From: Phycisphaeraceae bacterium
GTDB lineage: Bacteria > Planctomycetota > Phycisphaerae > Phycisphaerales > Phycisphaeraceae
DNA: 47,699 bases
NCBI GenBank assembly: GCA_029260715.1
Contig: JAJDCS010000035.1
Span: 1-47,699, forward strand
Reading direction: 5' to 3'
Position numbers and translations under genes: made by a program. This document shows positions 35,775 to 44,596 of this stretch, in pieces (the stretch's first letter is position 1; each line of letters opens with the position of its first letter). Below the pieces are notes generated by a model. The model searched no databases. It was not told the DNA's origin and worked only from the letters and a program-made list of their open reading frames with translations.

Positions 35775-36848
35775 CTACACGCGATTGCCGATCATCACCG
35801 GCACGCGTTTGCGCCCCCACCGCCCCGGGCTGTGCTCGAACACGCCGGGGATCGTCACGCCGCACCCGCCGCACCGGTTGTCGTTCATCAGGTACACGCC
35901 CAGCTCGTGCCAGTCGCGCTCGATCAGTGTCATGCCGCAGCTTGGGCAGTACGTCGTCTGCGCTTGCATGTCATGGACGTTGCCGACGTAAGCGAACTTG
36001 ATGCCGGCGTCCAGCGCCTGCTGCCGCGCGCGCAGGAGCGTCTCGTGCGGCGTGGGCGCGTGGCCCATCATCTTGAAATCCGGGTGAAACGCCGTGAAGT
36101 GCACCGGCACGTCAGGCCCAACATTCGTCACGATCCAGTCGCACATCTCTTGCGTTTCTTCGGGCGAGTCGTTCTCGCCGGGGATCATCAGGTTGGTAAT
36201 CTCAAACCATACGTCTGTCTCGTGTTTGAGGTATCGCAGGGTGTCGAGCACGGGCTCAAGGTGGGTCTGCGTGAGCTTGCGGTAGAACGTCTCGGTGAAC
36301 GCCTTAAGATCGACATTCGCCGCGTCGATCCATTGGTAGAACTCTTTGCGAGCCTCCGGGCTGATATACCCCGCCGTCACCGCCACGGTTTTGACGCCCT
36401 CTTGTCGCGCGACTTTCGCAATGTCGATCGCGTACTCCGCCCAGATCACCGGGTCGTTGTAGGTGAACGCCACGCTGCGGCAGCCCGTCTGCTTCGCCGC
36501 CGCGATGATCGCCTCGGGCCCCGCTTCTTGGGCCAGGCTGTCCATCTCGCGGCTCTTGGAGATGTCCCAGTTCTGGCAGAACTTGCACCCGAGGTTGCAC
36601 CCCGCTGTGCCGAAGCTCATCACCGCCGTGCCCGGCAAAAAATGGTTCAACGGCTTCTTCTCCATCGGGTCGATGCAGAAGCCCGAGCTGCGCCCGTAGG
36701 TGGTCAGCTCAAGTTCGCCGCCTATGTTGGCGCGGACAAAGCAAAACCCCCGCTGCCCCTCAGGGATGTGACACTCGCGCGGGCACAGCGTGCAAACCAC
36801 TTTCTCGCCCTCACGGTGCCACCAGCGCGTTTGAACGGGCATGCCCAT
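35775..36848 (-). CDS. AmmeMemoRadiSam system radical SAM enzyme
   Basis: The 357-residue protein has the radical SAM cluster motif CNLGCKFC (84-91). An N-terminal cysteine group (Cys19, 22, 26, 36) fits the family's extra metal or Fe-S site, and a C-terminal pair of CxxC motifs (CPSCGM, CGGCGV) adds a zinc ribbon. It is the first gene of the operon with the AMMECR1-MEMO fusion. Pyruvate formate-lyase-activating-enzyme-like chemistry is implied, but the substrate is not known. Confidence 0.94.
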   Translation of the reverse strand: MGMPVQTRWWHREGEKVVCTLCPRECHIPEGQRGFCFVRANIGGELELTTYGRSSGFCIDPMEKKPLNHFLPGTAVMSFGTAGCNLGCKFCQNWDISKSREMDSLAQEAGPEAIIAAAKQTGCRSVAFTYNDPVIWAEYAIDIAKVARQEGVKTVAVTAGYISPEARKEFYQWIDAANVDLKAFTETFYRKLTQTHLEPVLDTLRYLKHETDVWFEITNLMIPGENDSPEETQEMCDWIVTNVGPDVPVHFTAFHPDFKMMGHAPTPHETLLRARQQALDAGIKFAYVGNVHDMQAQTTYCPSCGMTLIERDWHELGVYLMNDNRCGGCGVTIPGVFEHSPGRWGRKRVPVMIGNRV

Positions 36849-37150
36849 AGCGTCTCGCCGTTACATTTAACATCGGTCGGCTTGTTCAAACCCCGTACCC
36901 CTTGAGCGGGCTACGGCTTTTGCCCCTGCAAACCTTCCGGCACACAAAGGCCAGCCAACGGTTATTGATACCACCGTTACAGTTTATCCTTGTTAACGCA
37001 TCTGTCTGGTTTTTTCCGGGTCGTGACCCCCAAAATACTTTTTTCGATGACAACCCGCGTGGACATCACGCCCAGAGCCTGCTATCGTTACATGATTGTT
37101 ATTGTTTGGCCTAAGGCCATTGTCAATTCGGATTTAGAGGGAGTTTTATT

Positions 37151-37567
37151 GTGGCGGAAAAACCAAAAAGCGACGGCACAGCACAGCACGACGAAAAAAT
37201 CGAGACCATCAGCACGCCCGCCGGCGATCAGCAGCAGAACGTGCAGATCCAGGTTGACGACGCCCAAACGCCCGTGACCTACAGTTCCACGGTGCGAGTC
37301 TGGGGATCAGCCGAGGAGATCAACCTCGACTTCGCCGGCCCGCTGCGCCCCACAGGGCCCAAGTCGGCCAGGCTCAAGATCGACCAACGCATGGTCCTGA
37401 ACCCTTGGGCTGCCAAACGCCTGTGCCTAGCCATGAACCAGGCGATCGCACGGTACGAAAAAGCTTACGGCACTTTGGAGATCGACCCACGCAAGCGCCT
37501 GGCCAACCCCGCGGCCGCAGCAGCAGCGCAGCAGCAGGTCGCACCACCAGCCGGTAAGCTTTCATAA
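37151..37567 (+). CDS. DUF3467 family protein
   Basis: The 138-residue protein starts at a GTG preceded by AGGGAG. Its core (about 35-110) has the DUF3467 pattern: YSSTVRVWGSAEEINLDFAG, then RLKIDQRMVLNPWAAKRLCLAMNQAIARYE. The N-terminus is polar and charged, and the C-terminus is Ala/Gln-rich. Function is unknown; the family is widely distributed. It is monocistronic. Confidence 0.9.
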   Translation: MAEKPKSDGTAQHDEKIETISTPAGDQQQNVQIQVDDAQTPVTYSSTVRVWGSAEEINLDFAGPLRPTGPKSARLKIDQRMVLNPWAAKRLCLAMNQAIARYEKAYGTLEIDPRKRLANPAAAAAAQQQVAPPAGKLS

Positions 37568-37708
37568 CAACGCCGTTTGACCGGCACCCTCTGTTCTTTT
37601 AATCAGTGGAGTTTCCGGCCGGGGCTACAAGCCGCTCTCCATCAGGCAGCGGGCTTCTTCATGCGTGGACTGCGTATCCATTATTCAGAACCCGTGTAGG
37701 AGGGCCGC

Positions 37709-38524
37709 ATGCGAACGCTAATCGCGATCCCTGTTTACAACGAGCAGCAACACGTCACAGGCGTGCTCGAAGAGGTCCGCCGCTTCGCCAGCGACATCCT
37801 CGTCATCGACGACGGCTCAACCGACGACACGCCCCTGCTGATCGCCAAGCAGCCCGTCGAGGTCATCCGCCACGCCCGCAACCGCGGCTACGGCTGCTCC
37901 ATGATCGACGCCTTCCGATGGGGCATGTGCTACCGCTACGACTGGGTCATCACCATGGACTGCGACCGCCAGCACGAGCCCGCCAGCCTGCCCGTGTTCC
38001 ACGACGCCATCCGCCAAGACCACGCCGACGTCATCAGCGGCAGCCGCTACCTCAACGAGCAATACACCCAGGACCGCCCACCCGCCGACCGGAGACAGAT
38101 CAACGCAACCTTCACCTCACTCGTCAACGACCGCCTGTCGCTGAACATCACCGACGCCTTTTGCGGATTCAAAGCCTACCGCACCAAAGCCGTGGAAAAA
38201 CTCGCCCTCAGCGAGCAGGGCTACGCCTTCCCGTTGCAGTTCTGGGTTCAGGCCGCCGCGCACTGCCTGCGCATCACCGAAGTGCCCATCCGCCTGATCT
38301 ACAACGACCCCAACCGCAGCTTCGGAGGCCCGCTCGACAACGCCGACCTTCGCCTCAAGCACTACCGCCAAGTCTTCGACGCCGAACTAGCCAAGCTCAC
38401 CGACCGGTTCGGCCAACCCTGCGCTTGCGCATCGGGCACGGCGGAGGCGGATGTCTCCGAACAGCCGACCAACGCGCCGACCGCCCACCACGCGCCGTCT
38501 CCGTCTGCAAAGGGCCACGCCTAA
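37709..38524 (+). CDS. family 2 glycosyltransferase
   Basis: The 271-residue protein has the GT-A core LIAIPVYNEQQHVTGVLEE, IDDGSTDDT, NRGYGCSM, the metal-binding MDCDRQHEPA, and GSRYLN, in the pattern of polyprenyl-phosphate mannosyl- or glucosyltransferases. No membrane helices are seen. AGGAGG five bases before the ATG fixes the start. The C-terminal about 35 residues are Ala/Pro-rich and likely disordered. A BshC-like gene begins 21 bases after its stop, so both are probably transcribed together. Confidence 0.9.
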   Translation: MRTLIAIPVYNEQQHVTGVLEEVRRFASDILVIDDGSTDDTPLLIAKQPVEVIRHARNRGYGCSMIDAFRWGMCYRYDWVITMDCDRQHEPASLPVFHDAIRQDHADVISGSRYLNEQYTQDRPPADRRQINATFTSLVNDRLSLNITDAFCGFKAYRTKAVEKLALSEQGYAFPLQFWVQAAAHCLRITEVPIRLIYNDPNRSFGGPLDNADLRLKHYRQVFDAELAKLTDRFGQPCACASGTAEADVSEQPTNAPTAHHAPSPSAKGHA

Positions 38525-38545
38525 CCCGCTTCCCACGCCCCGACC

Positions 38546-39967
38546 ATGCACTGGCTGATCGAACCACCCATCGACCGCTGGCAACTCCAACCCAGCGCGC
38601 CCGACCCCACCACCCGAGCACCGCTTGCCCAACGCAGCGCCCACCACGCCTCGCGACTGAACACCGGCCAACCACCACACCCCGCCACGCCCATCATCGC
38701 CACCGGCCACCAGGCCTGGCTGTGGCACCCCGGCATCCTCGCCAAAGACGTCGCCATGATCCACGCCGCATCACGCCTCAACGCCGGTGCCTTACACCTC
38801 GTCGTCGATCAAGACACGCACCCCGCATTACGCTTGGAGCTCCCCGTTATCCACGACCGACGCATTGCGGTTGAAACCATCGAACTAGCGACCACCGCAC
38901 AAGACGTACCCACCGGTTGTCAACCGCCCGCAGACGCAAGCGCGATCGCCAAAACACTCGCCGACACCCGCCAACGCCTCGGCGCCACGCTAGCGGTCGA
39001 CTTGACCCCGATCGAAGCCGCGTTCACCGACCTACCCCCAAGCCAAACCCTCGCCCAGCAGATCACCGCCGCCATAACACGCCTCCGCCGCCCGTTCATC
39101 GACACACCCATCCCCGTGCTGTTCGCCACCGATTTACCGACGCTGCCGCCGTTTCAATCATTATTGGATCGCCTGTTAAATGACGCACGCGCGTGCGCAC
39201 AAGCCTACAACACCGCCGCCGCCCAACGCCCCAACGCCCACGTCGCAACCCTACGCGTCGAACCCGACCGCGTCGAAGCGCCACTCTGGGCACTGCAATG
39301 GAACAAACCGCGTCAACGTGTCTTCATCGACCTAGCCGACAGCCCGCCGATTTTCACACTCGACAACGGACAACCCATCAACCCCAACCCCCAAACCCCA
39401 TCACCGGACCACCCCGACCGCTACACCCCCGCGCCCAAGGCACTGCTCATGACCGCCGTGCTCCGCCGCTACCACTGCGACCTCTTCATCCATGGCCGAG
39501 GCGGCGACGCATACGACCGCGTCACCGAAGACTGGTGGCAACACTGGCTCGGTGAAACCCTCGCACCCATGGCCGCCGTCAGCGCCGACCTGACCCTGAA
39601 CTTCAATGCGCCCGTCAACAACGAGCAAAAACTCCGCCACGCCCAGTGGCACCGCCACCACCTGCCCCACAACATCGACCGCCAAGCCCCCGCGGGCGCT
39701 GCTGAGATTGCGTTGGTCAAAGAAAAGCGAGACTTGCTTGGGCACATGGACGACGACCGCGACCGCGACCGCCGGGCGGCGGCTTTTAAGCGGGTGCGCC
39801 AGATCAACCTCGCTTTGGCGCGGTCCCACCCTCGGCTATTGGCTGAGGCGCAGGAGCGGGTTGAGCGGGCGAGGGTCGGTTTGGCTAACCGGCGCACCGC
39901 GTTGAAGCGGGATTGGTGTTTTGCGTTTTATGAGCCTGCGGGGATTAATACGGATCATAATAAGTGA
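38546..39967 (+). CDS. BshC-like protein (bacillithiol synthase fold), tentative
   Basis: The 473-residue protein is not a clear member of a named family, but its order of motifs resembles bacillithiol synthase BshC: IIATGHQAWLWHPGI at residues 50-64 (BshC VTGQQAGL), then LHLVVDQDTHPALRLELPV (BshC VFWVAGEDHD), and later RYTPAPKALLMTAVLRRY...LFIHGRGGDAYDRVTE (BshC end of the catalytic part). The C-terminus is helical and charged. No BshA or BshB gene is nearby. No ribosome site is visible before the ATG, so the start is uncertain. Function should be read as low-molecular-weight thiol synthesis only as a hypothesis. Confidence 0.5.
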   Translation: MHWLIEPPIDRWQLQPSAPDPTTRAPLAQRSAHHASRLNTGQPPHPATPIIATGHQAWLWHPGILAKDVAMIHAASRLNAGALHLVVDQDTHPALRLELPVIHDRRIAVETIELATTAQDVPTGCQPPADASAIAKTLADTRQRLGATLAVDLTPIEAAFTDLPPSQTLAQQITAAITRLRRPFIDTPIPVLFATDLPTLPPFQSLLDRLLNDARACAQAYNTAAAQRPNAHVATLRVEPDRVEAPLWALQWNKPRQRVFIDLADSPPIFTLDNGQPINPNPQTPSPDHPDRYTPAPKALLMTAVLRRYHCDLFIHGRGGDAYDRVTEDWWQHWLGETLAPMAAVSADLTLNFNAPVNNEQKLRHAQWHRHHLPHNIDRQAPAGAAEIALVKEKRDLLGHMDDDRDRDRRAAAFKRVRQINLALARSHPRLLAEAQERVERARVGLANRRTALKRDWCFAFYEPAGINTDHNK

Positions 39968-40085
39968 TGTCGCAACAGGTGTGCCACGGGTTGCTTGCAA
40001 CCCGTGTTGTATTTTGTGTCCTTTACACAGCTTGCAAGCAAGCCGTGCCACCCGGCAAATGGCGATTCATCACACCACTTGCGCT
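39966..40085 (-). repeat. diverged MITE-like copy with two hairpins, inverted orientation
   Basis: Read on the minus strand it starts TAGCGCAAG, then AATCGCCATT and GGGTGGCACGGCTTGC, matching the left half of the element at 1509-1634. It holds two hairpins: CACGGGTTGC/GCAACCCGTG (39985-40006) and a near-perfect CACAGCTTGC/GCAAGCCGTG (40026-40047). It lies between two convergent genes. Confidence 0.6.
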
Positions 40086-40103
40086 AATAGAGAATGATCC
40101 GTT

Positions 40104-41423
40104 TTACGCCGACACAATATGCTCACGCTTACCCGTCACGCCTTTCATCGCGTTGCGCGTGTCCACAATAAGCGTCGCGTGGTCAGCCACCATCTGCCAG
40201 TCGTAAGCCGCGTGGTTCGTCGCGATCAGCACACAGTCGTACCCGCCAAGCGCCTCGGGAGACAGCCCCACGCTCTGCATCTCCAAGTCGTAGTTTCGCA
40301 TCTTGTGCGTCGCAGGCACGTGCGGGTCGTTGTAATCCACCTCCGCGCCGCGGTGGCGCAGCTTCTCGATCAACTCAAAGCTGGGGCTCTCACGCACGTC
40401 GTCGACGTCCGGCTTGTACGCCAACCCCAGCACCAAGATGCGCGACCCACGCACCGCCTTCGACCGCAGGTTCAGCGCGTCAGCCGTGCGCTGAACCACA
40501 TAATCGGGCATCGCGTGATTAACCTGCCCAGCCAACTCGATGAACCGCGTGGGCATGCCCACCTCGCGCGCCTTCCACGTCAGGTAAAACGGATCGATCG
40601 GGATGCAGTGCCCCCCCAGCCCCGGACCGGGGTAGAACGCCTGATACCCAAACGGCTTCGTCGACGCCGCGTTGACCACCTCCCAGATATCGATGTCCAT
40701 CGCCGACAGCACGACCTTCATCTCATTCACCAACGCGATGTTCACCGCCCGGTAGATGTTCTCCAGCAGCTTCGCCGCCTCAGCCACCTCCGCGCTGGAC
40801 ACCCGCACCACCTCGCGCACCGCCTTGCGGTACAACGCCGCCGCCACCCGCCCCGACGCCTCGTCGATCCCACCCACCAGCTTCGGGATCGTCTGCGTCG
40901 AGTGGCTCTTGCGACCCGGGTCTTCCCGCTCGGGCGAGTACCCCAAGAAAAAATCTTTCCCGCACTTAAGCCCACGCGCCTCAAACCGTGGCAGCATGAT
41001 CTCCCGCGTCGTGCGCGGGTACGTCGTCGATTCAAGCACCACCAACTGCCCCGGGCGTAGCGTCGCCGCGATCGCGTCGGCCGTCTGCTCGACGTAGCTC
41101 AAGTCCGGCTCCAGGTGCGTCCCCAACGGCGTGGGCACACACACCAAAATCGCGTCCGCCTCGCCGAGACGTGCGAAGTCAGCCGTCGCCTCGAACCGCT
41201 CCGTCTCGGACATCTCACGCACAAACGACTCGCCGAAGTGTTTCAGGTAGTTCCCGCCACGGTTGAGGGTCTCGATTTTCGTGGGGTCCACGTCGAAACC
41301 CAGCACCCCGAACGCGCCAGGCTTCGCCTCCCAGAACGCACGCATCAGCGGCAGCCCGACGTAGCCCAGACCCACCACGCCGATTACCGCTGTGCCGTTC
41401 TCGATTTTTGATTCAAGGTCCAT
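40104..41423 (-). CDS. nucleotide-sugar dehydrogenase, UDP-N-acetylglucosamine type
   Basis: The 439-residue enzyme has the NAD-binding GVVGLGYVGLPL at its N-terminus, a middle domain with VLESTTYPRTTREI and FFLGYSPEREDPG, and the catalytic cysteine in GPGLGGHCIPIDPFYL. It oxidises the C6 alcohol of a UDP-hexose to the acid; the RL and helix pattern is closest to WbpA/TviB-type UDP-N-acetyl sugar dehydrogenases used in surface polysaccharides. It stands alone on the minus strand. Confidence 0.93.
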   Translation of the reverse strand: MDLESKIENGTAVIGVVGLGYVGLPLMRAFWEAKPGAFGVLGFDVDPTKIETLNRGGNYLKHFGESFVREMSETERFEATADFARLGEADAILVCVPTPLGTHLEPDLSYVEQTADAIAATLRPGQLVVLESTTYPRTTREIMLPRFEARGLKCGKDFFLGYSPEREDPGRKSHSTQTIPKLVGGIDEASGRVAAALYRKAVREVVRVSSAEVAEAAKLLENIYRAVNIALVNEMKVVLSAMDIDIWEVVNAASTKPFGYQAFYPGPGLGGHCIPIDPFYLTWKAREVGMPTRFIELAGQVNHAMPDYVVQRTADALNLRSKAVRGSRILVLGLAYKPDVDDVRESPSFELIEKLRHRGAEVDYNDPHVPATHKMRNYDLEMQSVGLSPEALGGYDCVLIATNHAAYDWQMVADHATLIVDTRNAMKGVTGKREHIVSA

Positions 41424-41523
41424 CGCGTCGCGGCCTCCACATAAAGTTAATCAGCGGGCATCTTACCGGACTGTCTCCGCCCCATCCGCCGCACCTGTAC
41501 AATCGGCCCGTCACGGCGAGCGG

Positions 41524-41552
41524 TTGATACCGCCAACCCCAGTGCCTAGAAT
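41524..41552 (+). promoter_or_regulatory. sigma70-type promoter for thioredoxin
   Basis: TTGATA (41524-41529) and TAGAAT (41547-41552) are 17 bases apart, giving a leader of about 55 bases to the thioredoxin ATG. Confidence 0.6.
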
Positions 41553-41614
41553 CGCCCCAACGTCAACACCCGTCTATTGACCGTAGACGCTACCCACTTT
41601 CAGGAGCCCCGGCT

Positions 41615-41947
41615 ATGGCCAGCAACGCCGTCAAAGAGTTTACAGACAGCAATTTCGACCAGGAAGTGCTCAAATCCGACAAGCCCGTCCTCGTCGATTT
41701 CTGGGCCGAGTGGTGCATGCCCTGCCGCATGCTCGCGCCCACCATCGACGACCTGGCCAAGCAATACGACGGCAAGGTCAAGATCGGCAAGGTCGACACC
41801 GATGCCAACCGCGACACAGCCGTCAAGTTCGACATCCAGTCGATACCCACGATCATCCTCTTCAAAGGCGGGGAAGTCGTCCACAAGTTCGTCGGGGTCA
41901 CGCCCAAGCCCGACTTCGAAGCAGAGCTAAACAAAGTAGCCGGCTAA
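41615..41947 (+). CDS. trxA: thioredoxin
   Basis: The 110-residue protein has the thioredoxin fold and all its landmarks (VLVDFWAEWC, SIPTIILFKGGE with the cis-Pro). The active site is WCMPC (Cys34, Cys37), where most thioredoxins have WCGPC. It is a cytoplasmic dithiol donor, for example to the peroxiredoxin elsewhere in the window. AGGAG precedes the ATG. The Met in the active site should alter redox potential, but the direction is not predictable by eye. Confidence 0.96.
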   Translation: MASNAVKEFTDSNFDQEVLKSDKPVLVDFWAEWCMPCRMLAPTIDDLAKQYDGKVKIGKVDTDANRDTAVKFDIQSIPTIILFKGGEVVHKFVGVTPKPDFEAELNKVAG

Positions 41948-42034
41948 GGCCCGCCGTTACGATTCTTCGATGCAGCCGACCGGCGACCGCAGGCCAAGCG
42001 GCGCGGGGGCTGTCACGATCCACGGAGATTTCAC

Positions 42035-43252
42035 TTGCCAGTCGTCTTTCACCAGCACCGCCTGCCCAACGGCTTGAACATTATCGCCGAGACCAACCCC
42101 GACGCGCACACCGCCGCCGTCGGGTTCTTCGTCAAAACCGGCACGCGCGACGAAGAGGGCCCCGTCATGGGCGTCAGCCACTACCTCGAACACATGATGT
42201 TCAAGGGCACCGCACGACGAACCGCCGACGACGTCAACCGCGAGTTCGACGAAATCGGCGCCAACTACAACGCCTTCACCAGCCACGAAAACACCGTCTA
42301 CTACGCAAAGGTTCTCCCAGAGTACCTCCCGCGGGTCGTGGACCTACTGGGCGACATGCTCCGCCCCGCCCTGCGCGACGACGATTTCAACATGGAGAAA
42401 AACGTCATCCTCGAAGAGATCAGCATGTACGAAGACCGCCCCCAGTGGCGGCTACAAGACACCCTGATCGAAAAACACTTCCAGGGCCTGCCACTGGGCT
42501 ACCGCGTCCTGGGCACCAACGACACCATCAAAGCCCTCACCGCCGGGCAGATGAAAGCATACTTCGACCACCGCTACAGCCCCGACAACATCACCGTCGC
42601 CGCCGCCGGTCGCATCGAGTTTGAAAAACTCGTCGAAGACATCGCCAAAATCGCCGGCCACTGGCACCCCACCGGCGCCAAACGAGACTACCAACAACCC
42701 GGCTACGCCCCAAAGCAATCCACCATCCGCGACGAGAAGCTCAACCGGTTCTACATGGCCATGATGTGCCCCGCGCCCACCAGCCAGGACGACGGACGAT
42801 ACACCGCCAAAGTCCTGGGAGACGTCCTGGGCGACAGCGAAGGATCTCGACTCTACTGGGCGCTGGTCGACCCCGGCCTGGCCGACGAAGCCGACTTCTC
42901 CTTCTACCCCCAAGACCACGTGGGCAGCTTCATCGCCTTCGCCTCCTGCGACCCCGACCGCGCTGAGGAAGTTGAATCGCTCCTTTTCAAAACGCTCGAT
43001 CAATACAAAGACAGCGTCGACCCCGACGAGATCGAACGCGCCAAGAACAAGCTCGCCACACAAGCAACACTCCAAGAAGAAAACCCCGGCGGGCGCATGC
43101 GAAGCCTAGGCGGGCAGTGGACCTACCTGGGCGAATACACACCGCTCGAAGAAGAGCTGCGCCGCATCATGGCCGTCAAGGCCGACGACGTACGCGCACT
43201 GCTCGACAAGTGGCCGTTCCAGCCACGCACAATCCTACGCCTCGGACCGTAA
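42035..43252 (+). CDS. M16 family zinc metallopeptidase
   Basis: The 405-residue protein has the inverted zinc motif HxxEH in SHYLEHMMFKGT near residue 49, plus the downstream glutamate in EKNVILEEISMY, as in processing peptidase/PqqL-type M16 proteins. It has two similar halves, the second inactive, as usual. The start is a TTG with CGGAG seven bases upstream. No signal peptide is visible, so it probably works in the cytoplasm. It is 41 bases upstream of ribBA. Confidence 0.93.
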   Translation: MPVVFHQHRLPNGLNIIAETNPDAHTAAVGFFVKTGTRDEEGPVMGVSHYLEHMMFKGTARRTADDVNREFDEIGANYNAFTSHENTVYYAKVLPEYLPRVVDLLGDMLRPALRDDDFNMEKNVILEEISMYEDRPQWRLQDTLIEKHFQGLPLGYRVLGTNDTIKALTAGQMKAYFDHRYSPDNITVAAAGRIEFEKLVEDIAKIAGHWHPTGAKRDYQQPGYAPKQSTIRDEKLNRFYMAMMCPAPTSQDDGRYTAKVLGDVLGDSEGSRLYWALVDPGLADEADFSFYPQDHVGSFIAFASCDPDRAEEVESLLFKTLDQYKDSVDPDEIERAKNKLATQATLQEENPGGRMRSLGGQWTYLGEYTPLEEELRRIMAVKADDVRALLDKWPFQPRTILRLGP

Positions 43253-43292
43253 GCAACGAGCCCCGAACATCTCGCCATTCCACAAAAAAAAT

Positions 43293-44471
43293 ATGCACCC
43301 CATCGCCGACATCCTCGAAGACCTACGCGCCGGCAAGATGATCGTCCTCATCGACGACGAAACACGAGAGAACGAGGGAGACCTCGTCTGCGCCGCACAG
43401 TCCATCACACCCCAAGCCGTCAACTTCATGGTACAGCAAGCCCGCGGCGTCTTGTGCCTCGCAATGGACGGCCACACCTGCGACCGCCTGGAACTATCCC
43501 CCCAGAGCCTGGTCAACACCGCCGTCCACGGAACCGCCTTCACCGTCAGCATCGACGCCGACCCACGCTTCGGTGTCACCACCGGCGTCAGCGCCTCCGA
43601 CCGCGCCGCCACCATACGCATCGCCATCGACGCCAACACCAGACCCACCGACCTAAAACGACCAGGACACATCAACCCCCTCCGCGCCCGCGACGGCGGC
43701 GTGCTCGTCAGAGCCGGGCAGACCGAAGGCTCCGTCGACCTCTGCCGCTTAGCCGGGCTCAAACCCGCCGCCGCCATTATCGAAGTCATGAACGACGACG
43801 GCTCCATGGCCAGACTGCCCGACCTCGAAACGCTCTGCGCCAAACACAAACTAAAAATGTGCTCCGTCGCCGATATCATCCACTACCGCCTCGAACGAGA
43901 GCACCTCGTCCAACGCGTCGACACCGTCCCGTTCCAAACTGAGCTGGGCGACTTCACGCTTATCGCCTACCGCAGCGCCGTGGATGCGCTGCCACATGTG
44001 GCGTTGGTTTGTGGTGACGCCGGCCGACTCGGCGACACCAACCAACCCATCCCCATCGCAGCCCCCGTGCTCGTGCGCATGCACAGCCAAAACCTCCTGG
44101 GCGACGTGTTCCAAGACGCCCAAGACCCCTCCGGCAAAACACTCCAAGCAGCCATGCGAATGATCCAGAAAGCCGGGCACGGCGCCATCGTCTACCTCCG
44201 TCACGAGGGCATGGGCTCCGGGCTGCTGCGTCGGCTACAAACCCTCCACCTGCCCCACGACCAAACCGGGCCCGGCGACCGACCCATGATCGCCGCTGCA
44301 GACCCAAGCTCGTCCACTCCCGCCCCAAAACGCGACTACGGCATCGGCTCGCAGATCCTACGCGACCTGGGCATCGCCAAGCTGCGACTGATCACCAACC
44401 ACCCCGTCCACCCCACCGGCCTAGCGGGCTTCGGCCTGGAGATTACAGAGTTTGTGCCTGTTGAGCTTTAA
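43293..44471 (+). CDS. RibBA-like protein with degenerate GTP cyclohydrolase II domain
   Basis: The 392-residue protein has an N-terminal DHBP synthase domain (about 1-200) with RENEGD (25-30) and RPGH (123-126). The second metal-ligand position is GQTE (142-145), where many DHBP synthases have GHTE. The C-terminal GTP cyclohydrolase II-like domain (about 210-392) has lost all three zinc cysteines: Asn267, Asp278 and Ser280 stand where SECL and RCDCG supply them. GCH II catalysis is therefore unlikely. This is the layout of the RibBX-type variants known in Proteobacteria. The first domain probably still makes DHBP for riboflavin. No other rib genes are here. An A-rich stretch precedes the ATG. 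Confidence 0.9.
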   Translation: MHPIADILEDLRAGKMIVLIDDETRENEGDLVCAAQSITPQAVNFMVQQARGVLCLAMDGHTCDRLELSPQSLVNTAVHGTAFTVSIDADPRFGVTTGVSASDRAATIRIAIDANTRPTDLKRPGHINPLRARDGGVLVRAGQTEGSVDLCRLAGLKPAAAIIEVMNDDGSMARLPDLETLCAKHKLKMCSVADIIHYRLEREHLVQRVDTVPFQTELGDFTLIAYRSAVDALPHVALVCGDAGRLGDTNQPIPIAAPVLVRMHSQNLLGDVFQDAQDPSGKTLQAAMRMIQKAGHGAIVYLRHEGMGSGLLRRLQTLHLPHDQTGPGDRPMIAAADPSSSTPAPKRDYGIGSQILRDLGIAKLRLITNHPVHPTGLAGFGLEITEFVPVEL

Positions 44472-44596
44472 AGGGTGTGGGTAAAAGGAAGGGGCTTAGG
44501 AAGCTAAGCGTTACCACGACGAGCCGTCCGCCTCAGGCGGATAAGAGAGCGGTGACCTTCCGCAATCCCCCCAACAAAACAACCCCGCCGCCTTTA
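44472..44596. other. intergenic end of ribBA and left arm of the old rRNA terminator
   Basis: No gene is seen. A hairpin TCCGCC-TCA-GGCGGA lies at about 44525-44541. AACAAAACAACCCCGCCGCC (44573-44592) is the left half of a terminator whose right half is at 44722-44736. Confidence 0.6.

Noticed and set aside
37606-38874. A 422-codon open frame overlapping the glycosyltransferase
   Set aside because: It is Arg/His/Pro-rich nonsense in another frame of a gene with clear GT2 motifs and a strong ribosome site.
43293-44471. Annotating the gene as fully bifunctional RibBA
   Set aside because: All three zinc-binding cysteines of the GTP cyclohydrolase II domain are replaced, so only the first activity can be supported.
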